DNA of 64,000 nucleotides from Muribaculaceae bacterium (GTDB taxonomy: Bacteria; Bacteroidota; Bacteroidia; Bacteroidales; Muribaculaceae): positions 28,482-92,481 of the forward strand of contig JAIDQZ010000045.1 of assembly GCA_029062005.1 (NCBI GenBank). Reading direction: 5' to 3'. Made by a program: the position numbers and the translations under genes. Of the stretch, positions 44,295 through 52,597 are shown one piece after another (position 1 is the stretch's first letter; each line of letters opens with the position of its first letter). The notes beneath the pieces are model-generated. The model saw nothing but the letters and a program-made list of their open reading frames with translations. It had not been told where the DNA came from and did no database searches.

Positions 44295-45785
44295 ATGGCG
44301 AGAAAACCAAAATACCTTCCACTGCTTGAAAATGTGGAAATATCGGCGCTGGCTGCCGAAGGGAAAGCGATCGCACGTGTGAAAATGCGTCCGGATGATG
44401 ACTCAGCTATTGTAGTTTTCATTCCCTATGGTGCGCCTGGAGATATCGCCGACATTAAAATCGACCGTAAGAAGCATTCTTATGCCGAGGGTCATATCGA
44501 ACGCCTTGTGAGTCCGTCGCCAGACAGGATACAACCCGAGTGCGGTCATTTCGGTGTTTGTGGAGGATGCAAGTGGCAGCATATCCCTTATGAAAAGCAA
44601 CTTGAATGCAAACAGCAGACTGTGGTTGATGCGCTTACACGCATAGGCAAGATTGACTTGCCGGATATTTCTCCAATTCTCGGAAGCAAGGAAATATGGC
44701 GCTACCGCAATAAAATGGAATATACATTTTCCGATAAGAAATGGAGAACTTGGGAAGATGTGAAAAGCGGAAAATTGTTTGATGACTCTCCGGATGCCCT
44801 CGGCTTTCATATTCCTGGTGCTTTTGACAAGGTATTGCACATCGATCAATGCTTTCTTCAGTCGGTGCTTGGAGACAGAATACGCAACGGCATATATGAT
44901 TTTGCCGAAAAGAATGACTTGTCGTTTTATAATATAAAGGAAAATCGTGGATTGCTGCGCAATCTGATGATCAGAATTGCTTCTACGGGTGAGTGCATGG
45001 TGTGTCTGCAGTTTGGAGAGGACGATCCGGATAAGATAAAGCTTGTCATGGACTATCTCAAAGAAAATTTCCCGGAAATCACGTCGTTGCTTTATGTGGT
45101 TAACCTAAAACTGAATGACACAATATCTGATCAGACGGTGATAGCATGGTCTGGACCTGATTATATTGAGGAAGAGATGGAAGGTCTGAGATTCAGGGTC
45201 AATGCAAAGTCTTTCTATCAGACTAATTCCCATCAGGCATACGAACTTTACAAAGTGGCGCGGAAATATGCAGGAATGGCTCCGAAATATGAGTTGACGG
45301 AATCGGAGTCTAAAAGATACGGATTTGCAGGATCTTGTGAAAAACCGTTAGTCTATGACTTATACACAGGTACCGGGACAATTGCCAATTTTGTTGCCCG
45401 TGGTGCCCGGCAGGTGATAGGAATTGAGTATGTGGAGGCTGCCATTGAGGACGCAAAGCTTAACTCTAAAGTCAATGGGCTTGATAATACTCTTTTCTAT
45501 GCAGGAGACATGAAAAACATCCTTACAGACGATTTTGTCTCTTCTCACGGAGTGCCGGATGTAATGATAATCGACCCTCCTCGTGCAGGGATGCATGAGG
45601 ATGTGGTGAAAGTGATTTTGAATGCAGCTCCTGAAACGATCGTGTATGTCAGCTGTAATCCGGCAACTCAGGCACGTGATCTTGCTCTGTTGGATAAGCA
45701 ATACGTCGTCACTGATGTCCAGCCTGTCGATATGTTTCCTCATACTCACCATGTCGAGAATGTCGTGAGACTGAAGAAAAGATGA
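44295..45785 (+). CDS. rlmD: 23S rRNA (uracil-5-)-methyltransferase, RlmD type
   Basis: This 496-residue SAM-dependent RNA methyltransferase has an N-terminal TRAM-like domain, the iron-sulfur cluster cysteines in CGHFGVCGGCKWQ plus one more cysteine in CKQQ, the SAM site DLYTGTGTIANFVA, and the catalytic block DPPRAG ... YVSCNPATQARDL. I use the ATG at 44295, 4 bases after hutH; a TTG at 44283 would overlap. The tight spacing suggests co-transcription with hut, although the function is unrelated. Confidence 0.94.
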   Translation: MARKPKYLPLLENVEISALAAEGKAIARVKMRPDDDSAIVVFIPYGAPGDIADIKIDRKKHSYAEGHIERLVSPSPDRIQPECGHFGVCGGCKWQHIPYEKQLECKQQTVVDALTRIGKIDLPDISPILGSKEIWRYRNKMEYTFSDKKWRTWEDVKSGKLFDDSPDALGFHIPGAFDKVLHIDQCFLQSVLGDRIRNGIYDFAEKNDLSFYNIKENRGLLRNLMIRIASTGECMVCLQFGEDDPDKIKLVMDYLKENFPEITSLLYVVNLKLNDTISDQTVIAWSGPDYIEEEMEGLRFRVNAKSFYQTNSHQAYELYKVARKYAGMAPKYELTESESKRYGFAGSCEKPLVYDLYTGTGTIANFVARGARQVIGIEYVEAAIEDAKLNSKVNGLDNTLFYAGDMKNILTDDFVSSHGVPDVMIIDPPRAGMHEDVVKVILNAAPETIVYVSCNPATQARDLALLDKQYVVTDVQPVDMFPHTHHVENVVRLKKR

Positions 45786-45807
45786 TTCAGCACATATCAG
45801 AGAAACA

Positions 45808-45838
45808 AAAAAAGCACTCTATGGAGTGCTTTTTTTGT
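45808..45838. terminator. Bidirectional terminator between rlmD and a small ORF
   Basis: AAAAAAGCACTC / GAGTGCTTTTTT forms a 12-base perfect stem with a 4-base loop. The symmetric A and T runs let it serve both the rlmD transcript and the minus-strand small gene. Confidence 0.92.
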
Positions 45839-45839
45839 T

Positions 45840-45998
45840 TCAATTAGCCATCATAACATCGAAGTTCATGTCTTTCAGCGTAATACAAGTCCGCGCAAAC
45901 TGACGGATCATTTCAATTGTGGTTTTACGGGGTGATTTCATAGACTGTTGACCTGATGCTGATGACAGAATAGCAGTAGAACCGTTTGTCATAGGCAT
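45840..45998 (-). CDS. Small hypothetical protein, 52 residues
   Basis: This minus-strand short frame starts MPMTNGSTAILSSASGQ, continues with a basic stretch (MKSPRKTTIEMIRQFARTC) and ends with LKDMNFDVMMAN. The Ser-rich head and basic helix look like a real conserved small protein rather than noise. It fills an otherwise empty 380-base gap, and its stop lies exactly at a bidirectional terminator. An internal start at MKSPRK is possible. I know no function; the basic helix could bind nucleic acid. Confidence 0.6.
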   Translation of the reverse strand: MPMTNGSTAILSSASGQQSMKSPRKTTIEMIRQFARTCITLKDMNFDVMMAN

Positions 45999-46072
45999 TC
46001 ATTGTTTATAATTACATCTTTATAACGCAATATGGATGTAGTTTATTATGCCTGCCGTCTAAATGTATGATA

Positions 46073-46100
46073 AAAAAAGATCCCGTCATATATGACGGGG
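46073..46100 (-). terminator. Terminator of the thioredoxin-like gene
   Basis: CCCGTCATATATGACGGG is a perfect palindromic stem. On the minus strand it is followed by seven T residues (46073-46079). It lies 70 bases after the stop. Confidence 0.85.
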
Positions 46101-46169
46101 TTCTTCAAGATTTATATCACATTTCATAAAAATGTGACTTTGATTTATCTGAATATTAGTTTCTGCATA

Positions 46170-46463
46170 TTATATGCCGCGATCCATCAATTCGGAAAGT
46201 TCCGTTTCTGTCTTTACTCCGCTCTCCCTCATAAGTTCCTGACCTTCCTTAAAGAGTATATAAGTAGGATATTCTTCCAGTTTATATTCCACCTTAAGCT
46301 TTCCATAAGGATCATCTGCGCGCACCACATTAGCCTTTCCGGCATATTTCTTGCGGAGATCATCTGTCAGGTATTTCACCTCAACGGCATCCTGCCTGCC
46401 ATGGTGTAGGAAGACTACGAGTGTAGGAGTAGATTCTTTTATTACTTTTTCAAATGTTTTCAT
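46170..46463 (-). CDS. Thioredoxin-fold protein without the CXXC active site
   Basis: This is a 97-residue protein. The start MKTFEKVIKES at 46463 is preferred to a longer frame. The fold pattern of thioredoxin is clear: TPTLVVFLHHG in place of the strand and WCxxC site, a helix (DAVEVKYLTDDLRKKY), NVVRADD, and the cis-Pro loop EYPTYILFKEGQELMRESG. Both active-site cysteines are missing (HHGRQD is there instead). It can therefore not be a normal disulfide reductase and may bind a partner protein or peptide. It has its own terminator. Confidence 0.8.
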   Translation of the reverse strand: MKTFEKVIKESTPTLVVFLHHGRQDAVEVKYLTDDLRKKYAGKANVVRADDPYGKLKVEYKLEEYPTYILFKEGQELMRESGVKTETELSELMDRGI

Positions 46464-46641
46464 AATATTACTTTTTTTTACACATTTATTATACATTGAT
46501 TATTTTGACATTATAACATATTCGTTTCATATTTGGTTGATTCCGGTAAAAATTTTTTATCATATCCATAAGAACCATAGAATATCTAATTTGTTAAATA
46601 GATAAAACAATTTTTAATATTAATTATAAAAACACACAACT

Positions 46642-47013
46642 ATGTTTAAAGAACTTATTATCGCTGGTTGCGGTGGATTCGTTGGTACCGCCGGACGCTA
46701 TCTTGTAGGAAAATGGTCAAGCCAGATGTGGCATGGTGCTTTCCCGATGGGTACATTTCTTGTGAATGTAATCGGATGTTTTATAATCGGTCTGCTCTTT
46801 GGACTTCTTGAAAACGCCAAGGTTCTGACTCCGAGCCAGAATGTTCTGCTCATCACCGGCTTCTGCGGCGGTTTCACTACATTCTCGTCATTTGCAGATG
46901 ATATGTGGATTCTTGGATCGAAAGGAGACTGGGGCACATTTGTACTCTACCTGGCACTCAGTGTAATAATTGGTATTCTTTGTGTATGGGCAGGTCGCGC
47001 TATTATACGCTAA
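46642..47013 (+). CDS. crcB: Fluoride channel CrcB/Fluc
   Basis: This 123-residue membrane protein has four hydrophobic segments and forms a dimeric fluoride exporter. Signatures are GGFVGTAGRYLVG at the start, the GTFLVNVIGCFIIGLLFG segment with the conserved Asn, and TGFCGGFTTFSSFADD with the phenylalanine/threonine path. The length is typical. I see no fluoride riboswitch in the 180 bases upstream. It ends with a very strong terminator. Confidence 0.95.
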   Translation: MFKELIIAGCGGFVGTAGRYLVGKWSSQMWHGAFPMGTFLVNVIGCFIIGLLFGLLENAKVLTPSQNVLLITGFCGGFTTFSSFADDMWILGSKGDWGTFVLYLALSVIIGILCVWAGRAIIR

Positions 47014-47036
47014 GCATATTGATAAAAAAGTCAATT

Positions 47037-47077
47037 AAGAAGGAGGCTCTGAGGGTTGAACTCAGAGCCTCCTTCTT
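47037..47077. terminator. Bidirectional terminator between crcB and an ECF sigma gene
   Basis: A 17-base perfect stem (starting AAGAAGGAGGCTCTGAG) has a 7-base loop between two convergent genes. T-rich flanks lie on both sides. Confidence 0.92.
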
Positions 47078-47095
47078 ATATAGGATGGATCATTA

Positions 47096-47686
47096 TCAAA
47101 ATGTCAACACAACATCTTTCTCAGCCGCAATGCGACGAAGATTGATGATGGCATAGCGCATCCTTCCGAGTGCAGTATTGATACTTACCCCCGTTTTTTC
47201 AGCTATCTCTTTGAAAGATAAGTTCTGGTAGTAACGCATTGTCAGGACTTCACGCTGAAGATCCGGCAACTGGGTGACAAGCATTTTCACGTCATCCCTG
47301 ATCTGTTCGGAAATTATCCTGTCTTCGATAGTGCCTTCACACAGCTCTTTCTTATTGAGTATATCAATATCCTCAATATCTGTGCTCTGCATATTTTCGG
47401 ATTTTTCCTGACGGTAATAGTCAATTATCAGATTATGAGCTATCCTTGAAATCCATGCGGGAAACTTTCCATTCTCAGTGTAGCGTCCTTGCTTGATTGT
47501 CAGGATTGCCTTCACGAAAGTCTCCTGAAATATATCATTCGCCACATCCTCATTCTTTACAACTCTGAGAATATAGTTGAATGTCTTGTCTTGATGACGC
47601 TTGAGCAATGAGTCGAAAGCCTCATTGTTGCCTTCCGCGTAAGCTCTGACCAATTGTTCGTCGGTCATGCTTCCATAGTTTGCCAT
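47096..47686 (-). CDS. ECF-type RNA polymerase sigma factor
   Basis: This is a 196-residue group 4 sigma factor with region 2 (LVRAYAEGNNEAFDSLLKRHQDKTFNYILRVVKNEDVANDIFQETFVKAI and FPAWISRIAHNLIIDYYRQ) and region 4 (LPDLQREVLTMRYYQNLSFKEIAEKTGVSINTALGRMRYAIINLR). There is no anti-sigma gene beside it, and the operon is a single gene. Its promoter is a standard housekeeping one, so control may be post-translational or by a distant partner. Confidence 0.93.
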   Translation of the reverse strand: MANYGSMTDEQLVRAYAEGNNEAFDSLLKRHQDKTFNYILRVVKNEDVANDIFQETFVKAILTIKQGRYTENGKFPAWISRIAHNLIIDYYRQEKSENMQSTDIEDIDILNKKELCEGTIEDRIISEQIRDDVKMLVTQLPDLQREVLTMRYYQNLSFKEIAEKTGVSINTALGRMRYAIINLRRIAAEKDVVLTF

Positions 47687-47777
47687 TGTCTTACTTATTA
47701 ATACGTTAAGTATAAATTTTTCGATAGGCAGCGTGTTTTGTAATTCAGATATACGATAATTTTATAATTTTATTGTG

Positions 47778-47809
47778 CAAAGTTACAAAAAAAAATTCAC
47801 TAATCCAAA
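47778..47809 (-). promoter_or_regulatory. Promoter of the ECF sigma gene at 47096-47686
   Basis: Minus strand: -33 TTTG (47806-47809), a 20-base spacer, and -7 TAACTTTG (47778-47785). A leader of about 85 bases follows. Confidence 0.7.
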
Positions 47810-47850
47810 TAAGGCTTTGGTTTTAATAGTTAAAAATACTTATTGATATT

Positions 47851-50286
47851 TTAAATTGTGTTTATTGCAATATCCATAACTTCAGATATATTCCTGACAT
47901 AATGGAAGTTAAGTCCGGTTAAATATACCGGTTCTATATCCTCGATATCCCTGAGATTATCTGTCGAAAGAATGATGTCCGTGATGCCCGCTCGTTTTGC
48001 GGCAAGGATTTTCTCCTTTATTCCGCCCACTGGTAGCACTTTTCCCCTGAGAGTCATTTCTCCTGTCATTGCCAGCTTATCACGCACTTTCTTTCCGGTG
48101 AATGCGGAAACGAGCGAGGTTACTATTGTGATTCCTGCCGATGGTCCATCTTTGGGTATTGCTCCTTCTGGAACGTGAATATGCACATTGTTTTCTGTAA
48201 AAGACTCCTCCTTTATGCCGAGTTCGTCAGAATGTGCCCTCACATACTGCAGTGCCAAAGTTGCCGATTCCTTCATCACATCTCCGAGATTTCCGGTCAG
48301 GGTCAGTTTCTCTCCCTTGCCTTTAGACATGGATGATTCAATGAAAAGGATCTCACCTCCGGCGGCAGTCCATGCAAGTCCGGTGACAACTCCTATATAG
48401 TCATTTCCTTCATATACGTCTGCTACATGCTCCTCTTTTCCAAGAATTGTCCTGGCATCGGACGGGTCTATGCATGAGGGAAGATCTTTCCCGGCAGCCT
48501 TTTGTCTTGCAAGGCGTCTCAACAATCTTCTGATTGTCTTGTCAAGCTGTCTTACACCTGACTCACGTGTGTATCGCTCTATGATAAATCGCAAGCCTTC
48601 GTCTGATATCCTGACATCTTCGGCATCAAATCCAAGATCAGTCAAGGCTTTAGGCAGAAGATGACGCTTGGCGATTTCGATCTTTTCCTCAACTATATAT
48701 CCTGACACTTCTATAAGCTCCATACGGTCGAGGAGGGGTGCCGATATTGTATCAAGAGTGTTGGCAGTTGCTATGAAAAGTACATCCGAAAGATCGTAAT
48801 CCACATCAACATAATTGTCGTGAAAATGAGAATTCTGCTCAGGATCAAGCACTTCAAGCAATGCTGCAGAAGGATCTCCCTTTATGTCCTTGCTTATTTT
48901 GTCGATCTCGTCAAGTACGATCACAGGATTATTGCTTTCGGTCTTTTCAAGTGCGGCTATGATTCTACCCGGCATTGCACCTATATAAGTGCGTCGGTGC
49001 CCCCTGATTTCAGCTTCATCATGAAGTCCACCGAGAGAAATCCTCGCATATTCTCTCCCCAATGCTTCCGCCACTGATTTGCCAAGTGATGTCTTGCCGA
49101 CACCCGGAGGACCGTAAAGACACAAAATTGGAGCCTTCATATCTCCTCTGAGTTTCATGACGGCTACTTGTTCAAGAATCCTGTCTTTTATCTTATTAAG
49201 ACCGAAATGATCACGGTCGAGAATCTCCTCGACATACTCAAGATCGATTGGACTGTCCGTTTTTTTGTCCCAAGGCAATGACAAAAGTGTATTAAGATAT
49301 GTGTACTGAATGCCATATTCAGGTGTGGACACCATAAAACGTCCTAATTTTTTTAGTTCTTTTGAGAAATGGCGTTCTATTTCCTTATTCCATTCCTTTT
49401 TTTCTGCCCTTGCAAGCAGTTCTGCTTCGTCGCTTTCTTCAGGCAGGTCTCCAAGTTCCTCTTTTATGGTGCGAAGCTGCTGCTGAAGGAATTGATCTCT
49501 CTGTTGGCGAGTAATATCTTCTCTTGTCCTTTCCTGAATATCAAATTTCAGCTGAAGCATCTGATATGCAGTGTCGAGCATATGAAGGAGTTCCGAACCC
49601 CTTTTTTTAATATCAGATTCTTCAAGAAGCATCTGCTTCTGTTCCAATGTGATAGGGGAGTTGCAGATAATGAAATTAATGAGTTTGAATGGACTTTGGA
49701 ATTGAGAAAGTGCATACCTCACTTCTCTTGTCTCGTCATCGCTGAATAGACTCAGTATCTCTGAGAATGAGTCTCTTACTGAAGAAAAAATGGCGGCAAG
49801 TTCGATATCTTCGCTTGAAGGTATATTTTCCGGTATATATTCCACCGAGGCAAAAAATCCATTCTCTTTGGAAGTGATCCTCTGAGCCTTTACTCTGTTG
49901 GCAGCCACCATGAAGGCAGTATAGCTGCCGTCAGGCATTTCCATTATTCGCGCCACAACGCAGACCACGCCTATTCTATAGAGATCTTTTCCGGTTATTT
50001 TATCCGGATTTTCTTTGACGGAAAGCGCCAGCACAGCTTGATTATTTCTGTGTGCAAGTTCAAGCACATCAAGTGTGTCGGAATCATTCACAGCCATCGG
50101 AACGGTGATGAAAGGGAAAAGTACCATATTGCGCACTGGAATCACAGGCATACGCCGTTCATCTATCCTGACGTTGCTGAAGTTAAAGTCAGGCGCTACT
50201 TCAGATATTATTCCGTTGACTGGACTCTCCGAGCCCATTGATTCATATGATTTATATACTGAGTTATCTGTCTGCTTGTTTCTCAT
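47851..50286 (-). CDS. lon: ATP-dependent protease Lon
   Basis: This 811-residue cytoplasmic AAA+ protease degrades damaged and regulatory proteins. The N-terminal LON substrate domain (RMPVIPVRNMVLFPFITVPM) is followed by a coiled coil, the AAA+ module (GPPGVGKTSLGKS, VIVLDEIDKI) and the C-terminal peptidase with the Ser/Lys dyad in PKDGPSAGITI and the VGGIKEKILAAKRAGI block. It lies 12 bases after a DEAD-box helicase gene on the same strand, so the two probably share a transcript. Confidence 0.97.
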   Translation of the reverse strand: MRNKQTDNSVYKSYESMGSESPVNGIISEVAPDFNFSNVRIDERRMPVIPVRNMVLFPFITVPMAVNDSDTLDVLELAHRNNQAVLALSVKENPDKITGKDLYRIGVVCVVARIMEMPDGSYTAFMVAANRVKAQRITSKENGFFASVEYIPENIPSSEDIELAAIFSSVRDSFSEILSLFSDDETREVRYALSQFQSPFKLINFIICNSPITLEQKQMLLEESDIKKRGSELLHMLDTAYQMLQLKFDIQERTREDITRQQRDQFLQQQLRTIKEELGDLPEESDEAELLARAEKKEWNKEIERHFSKELKKLGRFMVSTPEYGIQYTYLNTLLSLPWDKKTDSPIDLEYVEEILDRDHFGLNKIKDRILEQVAVMKLRGDMKAPILCLYGPPGVGKTSLGKSVAEALGREYARISLGGLHDEAEIRGHRRTYIGAMPGRIIAALEKTESNNPVIVLDEIDKISKDIKGDPSAALLEVLDPEQNSHFHDNYVDVDYDLSDVLFIATANTLDTISAPLLDRMELIEVSGYIVEEKIEIAKRHLLPKALTDLGFDAEDVRISDEGLRFIIERYTRESGVRQLDKTIRRLLRRLARQKAAGKDLPSCIDPSDARTILGKEEHVADVYEGNDYIGVVTGLAWTAAGGEILFIESSMSKGKGEKLTLTGNLGDVMKESATLALQYVRAHSDELGIKEESFTENNVHIHVPEGAIPKDGPSAGITIVTSLVSAFTGKKVRDKLAMTGEMTLRGKVLPVGGIKEKILAAKRAGITDIILSTDNLRDIEDIEPVYLTGLNFHYVRNISEVMDIAINTI

Positions 50287-50298
50287 ACAGTGTTAATC

Positions 50299-51675
50299 CT
50301 ACGTGGTAATACTTGTGTTTTCTGGTTTAGAATAACCGGAACCTTCCGTTTTGATCTTTGCCGGATCTTTTGGTTTGTGAGATCTATGCCGTTGATATTT
50401 TTTTTTCTTAATATTTTCCCTGTTACTGTCTGGATCGGTGGAATTTTTTTTCTGATCTTTAGTCCTGTCTGACGATCTTTTAGGCTTTCTTCTAATCTTG
50501 GAGGCAGTTGACTTGTATTGCGGACCTTCACCGATTTCAGAAGGAATCGGCGCTTTCTCAACTTCCTTTTCAAGGAATTTTTCAATTTGCTTGAATTTGC
50601 CTATCTCCCTTTCTGAAATGAAAGTTATAGCATTTCCGTCTCTGTCGGCACGAGCTGTGCGACCTATACGATGCACATAATCTTCAGATTCATGCGGGAC
50701 GTCGTAGTTTACTACCAGTTCGATATCATCAATATCAATGCCTCTCGACATTATGTCGGTGGCTACGAGCACATTGATCTTTCCACTCTTAAAGTCCAAT
50801 ATCACGTCTTCCCTTTGGTCCTGTTCAAGATCGGAATGCATTTCTCCTATTTTATAATGCTCTTTCTTCAACGCTTTGGCAAGATCCTTTACCTTCTGCT
50901 TTGAAGACGAGAACACTATCACCTTTTCCGGAGATTTAGCCTTGAATATTGACGTGAGGATGGGAAGTTTCTGTATTTCGTAGCACACGTATGCCTGCTG
51001 ATGTATTCTTTCGGCCGGCTTAGACACAGCAAGCTTTATCTCATGGGGATCATTAAGTATTGAGTTGGCGAGCTGTTGGATTTTGGGCGGCATTGTTGCG
51101 CTGAAAAGCAGTGTCTGTCTTTCTTTGGGCAATCTTGAGACTATCTGCATGATATCGTCGTAGAATCCCATGTCGAGCATCCTGTCAGCTTCATCGAGAA
51201 TAAAAAATGATACCTTCGAAAGATCTACATATCCCATGGAAAGATGAGCGAGAAGCCTGCCGGGGGTAGCAATCACAACATCTGCACCTGCCTTGAGGCT
51301 TCGGCGCTGCTGATCGTATGTATGTCCGTCCGTGCCGCCATACACCGGCATACTGCTTATCGGAAGGAAATATGAGAATCCCTGCATCTGCTGATCGATT
51401 TGCTGGGCAAGCTCACGTGTTGGAGCCATTATGACACAGTTGACGGCATCGTCGGGATAGTGATATGTGGACAGCATATCTATCACGGGAAGAAGGTAGG
51501 CTGCTGTCTTTCCGGTACCGGTCTGCGCACATGCAAGAAGATCACGCCCGTCGAGCACGGCAGGGATTGCCTGTTCCTGTATAGGGGTGCAGACATCGAA
51601 GTGCATGTCCCAGAGGGCATCAAGCAGATCTTCGTTTTCAAGAAGCTGGTCAAATCTCATCATTTTTTCTTTCAC
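50299..51675 (-). CDS. DEAD-box RNA helicase (RhlE-like)
   Basis: This is a 458-residue RNA helicase. Motifs in order: the Q motif region (FDVCTPIQEQAIPAVLDG), AQTGTGKT, PTRELAQQ, TPGRLLAHL, LDEADRMLDMGF, SAT, then the second RecA domain with VIVFSSSKQKV, LVATDIMSRGIDI and HRIGRTARA. The last 75 residues are a basic Lys/Arg/Ser-rich tail that would bind RNA. A start at MMRFDQ four codons in is also possible. Members help in ribosome assembly and mRNA turnover, especially in the cold. It is upstream of lon by 12 bases. Confidence 0.95.
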   Translation of the reverse strand: MKEKMMRFDQLLENEDLLDALWDMHFDVCTPIQEQAIPAVLDGRDLLACAQTGTGKTAAYLLPVIDMLSTYHYPDDAVNCVIMAPTRELAQQIDQQMQGFSYFLPISSMPVYGGTDGHTYDQQRRSLKAGADVVIATPGRLLAHLSMGYVDLSKVSFFILDEADRMLDMGFYDDIMQIVSRLPKERQTLLFSATMPPKIQQLANSILNDPHEIKLAVSKPAERIHQQAYVCYEIQKLPILTSIFKAKSPEKVIVFSSSKQKVKDLAKALKKEHYKIGEMHSDLEQDQREDVILDFKSGKINVLVATDIMSRGIDIDDIELVVNYDVPHESEDYVHRIGRTARADRDGNAITFISEREIGKFKQIEKFLEKEVEKAPIPSEIGEGPQYKSTASKIRRKPKRSSDRTKDQKKNSTDPDSNRENIKKKKYQRHRSHKPKDPAKIKTEGSGYSKPENTSITT

Positions 51676-51679
51676 GCTG

Positions 51680-51687
51680 CAAAATTA
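51680..51687 (-). promoter_or_regulatory. Promoter -7 element for the helicase / lon unit
   Basis: TAATTTTG on the minus strand ends only about 5 bases from the first ATG at 51675. Translation would then start at that ATG without a leader, or from the next ATG (51663) with a leader of a few bases. Confidence 0.55.
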
Positions 51688-51886
51688 ACAAAAAAAATCT
51701 AAATCCACTATATATGTGAACTATTTTGTTACATATTTGTTGCAAGTCCATTTCACACTGTTTCATAAATGATATATTAATTTAATGCGTTTTAAAATAT
51801 TAAAAATCAATATATTACAAAATAGTTCGCTAATTTTTCATTTTTTGACAAAAAAAGTTGAAACAATACAAAACATACCTACGTTA

Positions 51887-51919
51887 TAGAGTTGAACAAT
51901 GAACAGAACTCTATTTTTT
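51887..51919 (+). promoter_or_regulatory. Terminator-like hairpin in the leader of an ECF sigma gene
   Basis: TAGAGTT (51887-51893) pairs with AACTCTA (51907-51913), followed by six T residues (51914-51919). It lies 24 bases before the start codon of the sigma gene at 51944, so it is either an attenuator or a terminator for upstream plus-strand transcripts. Confidence 0.45.
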
Positions 51920-51943
51920 AACAGAATTATAAACAACTAAAAA

Positions 51944-52441
51944 ATGGCATCAAATAACTCATTCCGCAAGAACCTCATCAATCTTCAGTCGAATCTGATG
52001 AACTTCGCATATCAGCTCACCGCTGACCGCGAGGCAGCCGCCGACCTTCTTCAGGATACTACCCTCAAGGCACTCGACAATGAAGAAAAGTTTACTTCCG
52101 ATGCCAATTTCAAGGGTTGGGTCATGACGATCATGCGAAATATCTTTATCAACAACTATCGCAAGACAGTGCGTCAGGCCACAATCGTTGACACTACTGA
52201 AGATCTCTATCATCTCAATACGTGTCAGGAATCTGCTCTGGAGACTCCTGAAGGAAGCATCACTGTAAAAGAAATCAATGAGATTCTCGCTACATTTGAC
52301 GAGGAATTCCGGATTCCATTCAACATGCACGTGGCAGGATACAAATATAGCGAAATAGCGGAAGAACTGAATCTTCCTGTCGGCACCGTTAAAAGCCGAA
52401 TCTTCTTCGCACGCAAACGTCTACGCGCGGCTCTGTCATAA
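51944..52441 (+). CDS. ECF-type RNA polymerase sigma factor
   Basis: This is a 165-residue group 4 sigma factor: region 2 (NLMNFAYQLTADREAAADLLQDTTLKAL, FKGWVMTIMRNIFINNYRK) and region 4 (FDEEFRIPFNMHVAGYKYSEIAEELNLPVGTVKSRIFFARKRLR). No anti-sigma gene is adjacent. The short form and single-gene layout resemble the EcfO/oxidative-stress type sigma factors of Bacteroidales, though that role is a guess. A terminator follows at 52472. Confidence 0.92.
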   Translation: MASNNSFRKNLINLQSNLMNFAYQLTADREAAADLLQDTTLKALDNEEKFTSDANFKGWVMTIMRNIFINNYRKTVRQATIVDTTEDLYHLNTCQESALETPEGSITVKEINEILATFDEEFRIPFNMHVAGYKYSEIAEELNLPVGTVKSRIFFARKRLRAALS

Positions 52442-52471
52442 TTGATAATAAATGGTACACAAAATAATAAA

Positions 52472-52499
52472 AAATGCGGCATCTGTCGCATTTTTTTTG
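52472..52499 (+). terminator. Terminator of the ECF sigma gene, overlapping the glnS promoter
   Basis: AATGCG / CGCATT closes a small hairpin followed by eight T residues and G. The end of the T run (TTTG, 52496-52499) also forms the -33 element of the glnS promoter. Confidence 0.75.
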
Positions 52500-52526
52500 T
52501 CATTCCACCTTATTTTATTAATTTTG
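52496..52526 (+). promoter_or_regulatory. glnS promoter
   Basis: -33 TTTG (52496-52499), an exact 19-base spacer, and -7 TAATTTTG (52519-52526). The glnS start at 52598 gives a leader of about 65 bases. Confidence 0.75.
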
Positions 52527-52597
52527 CATTGATATTAACGCAGGAATCAATGACGCTCCCCTTTGAAGGGTGCTTGATTGATCAGAAAAATTGGATT

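Noticed and set aside
46497..46641. Fluoride riboswitch upstream of crcB
   Set aside because: I looked for the conserved pseudoknot and GGNGATG-type core and saw only AT-rich sequence.
52442..52597. Longer N-terminus for GlnRS
   Set aside because: The start would lie upstream of the terminator and promoter, and known GlnRS proteins begin near the chosen ATG.
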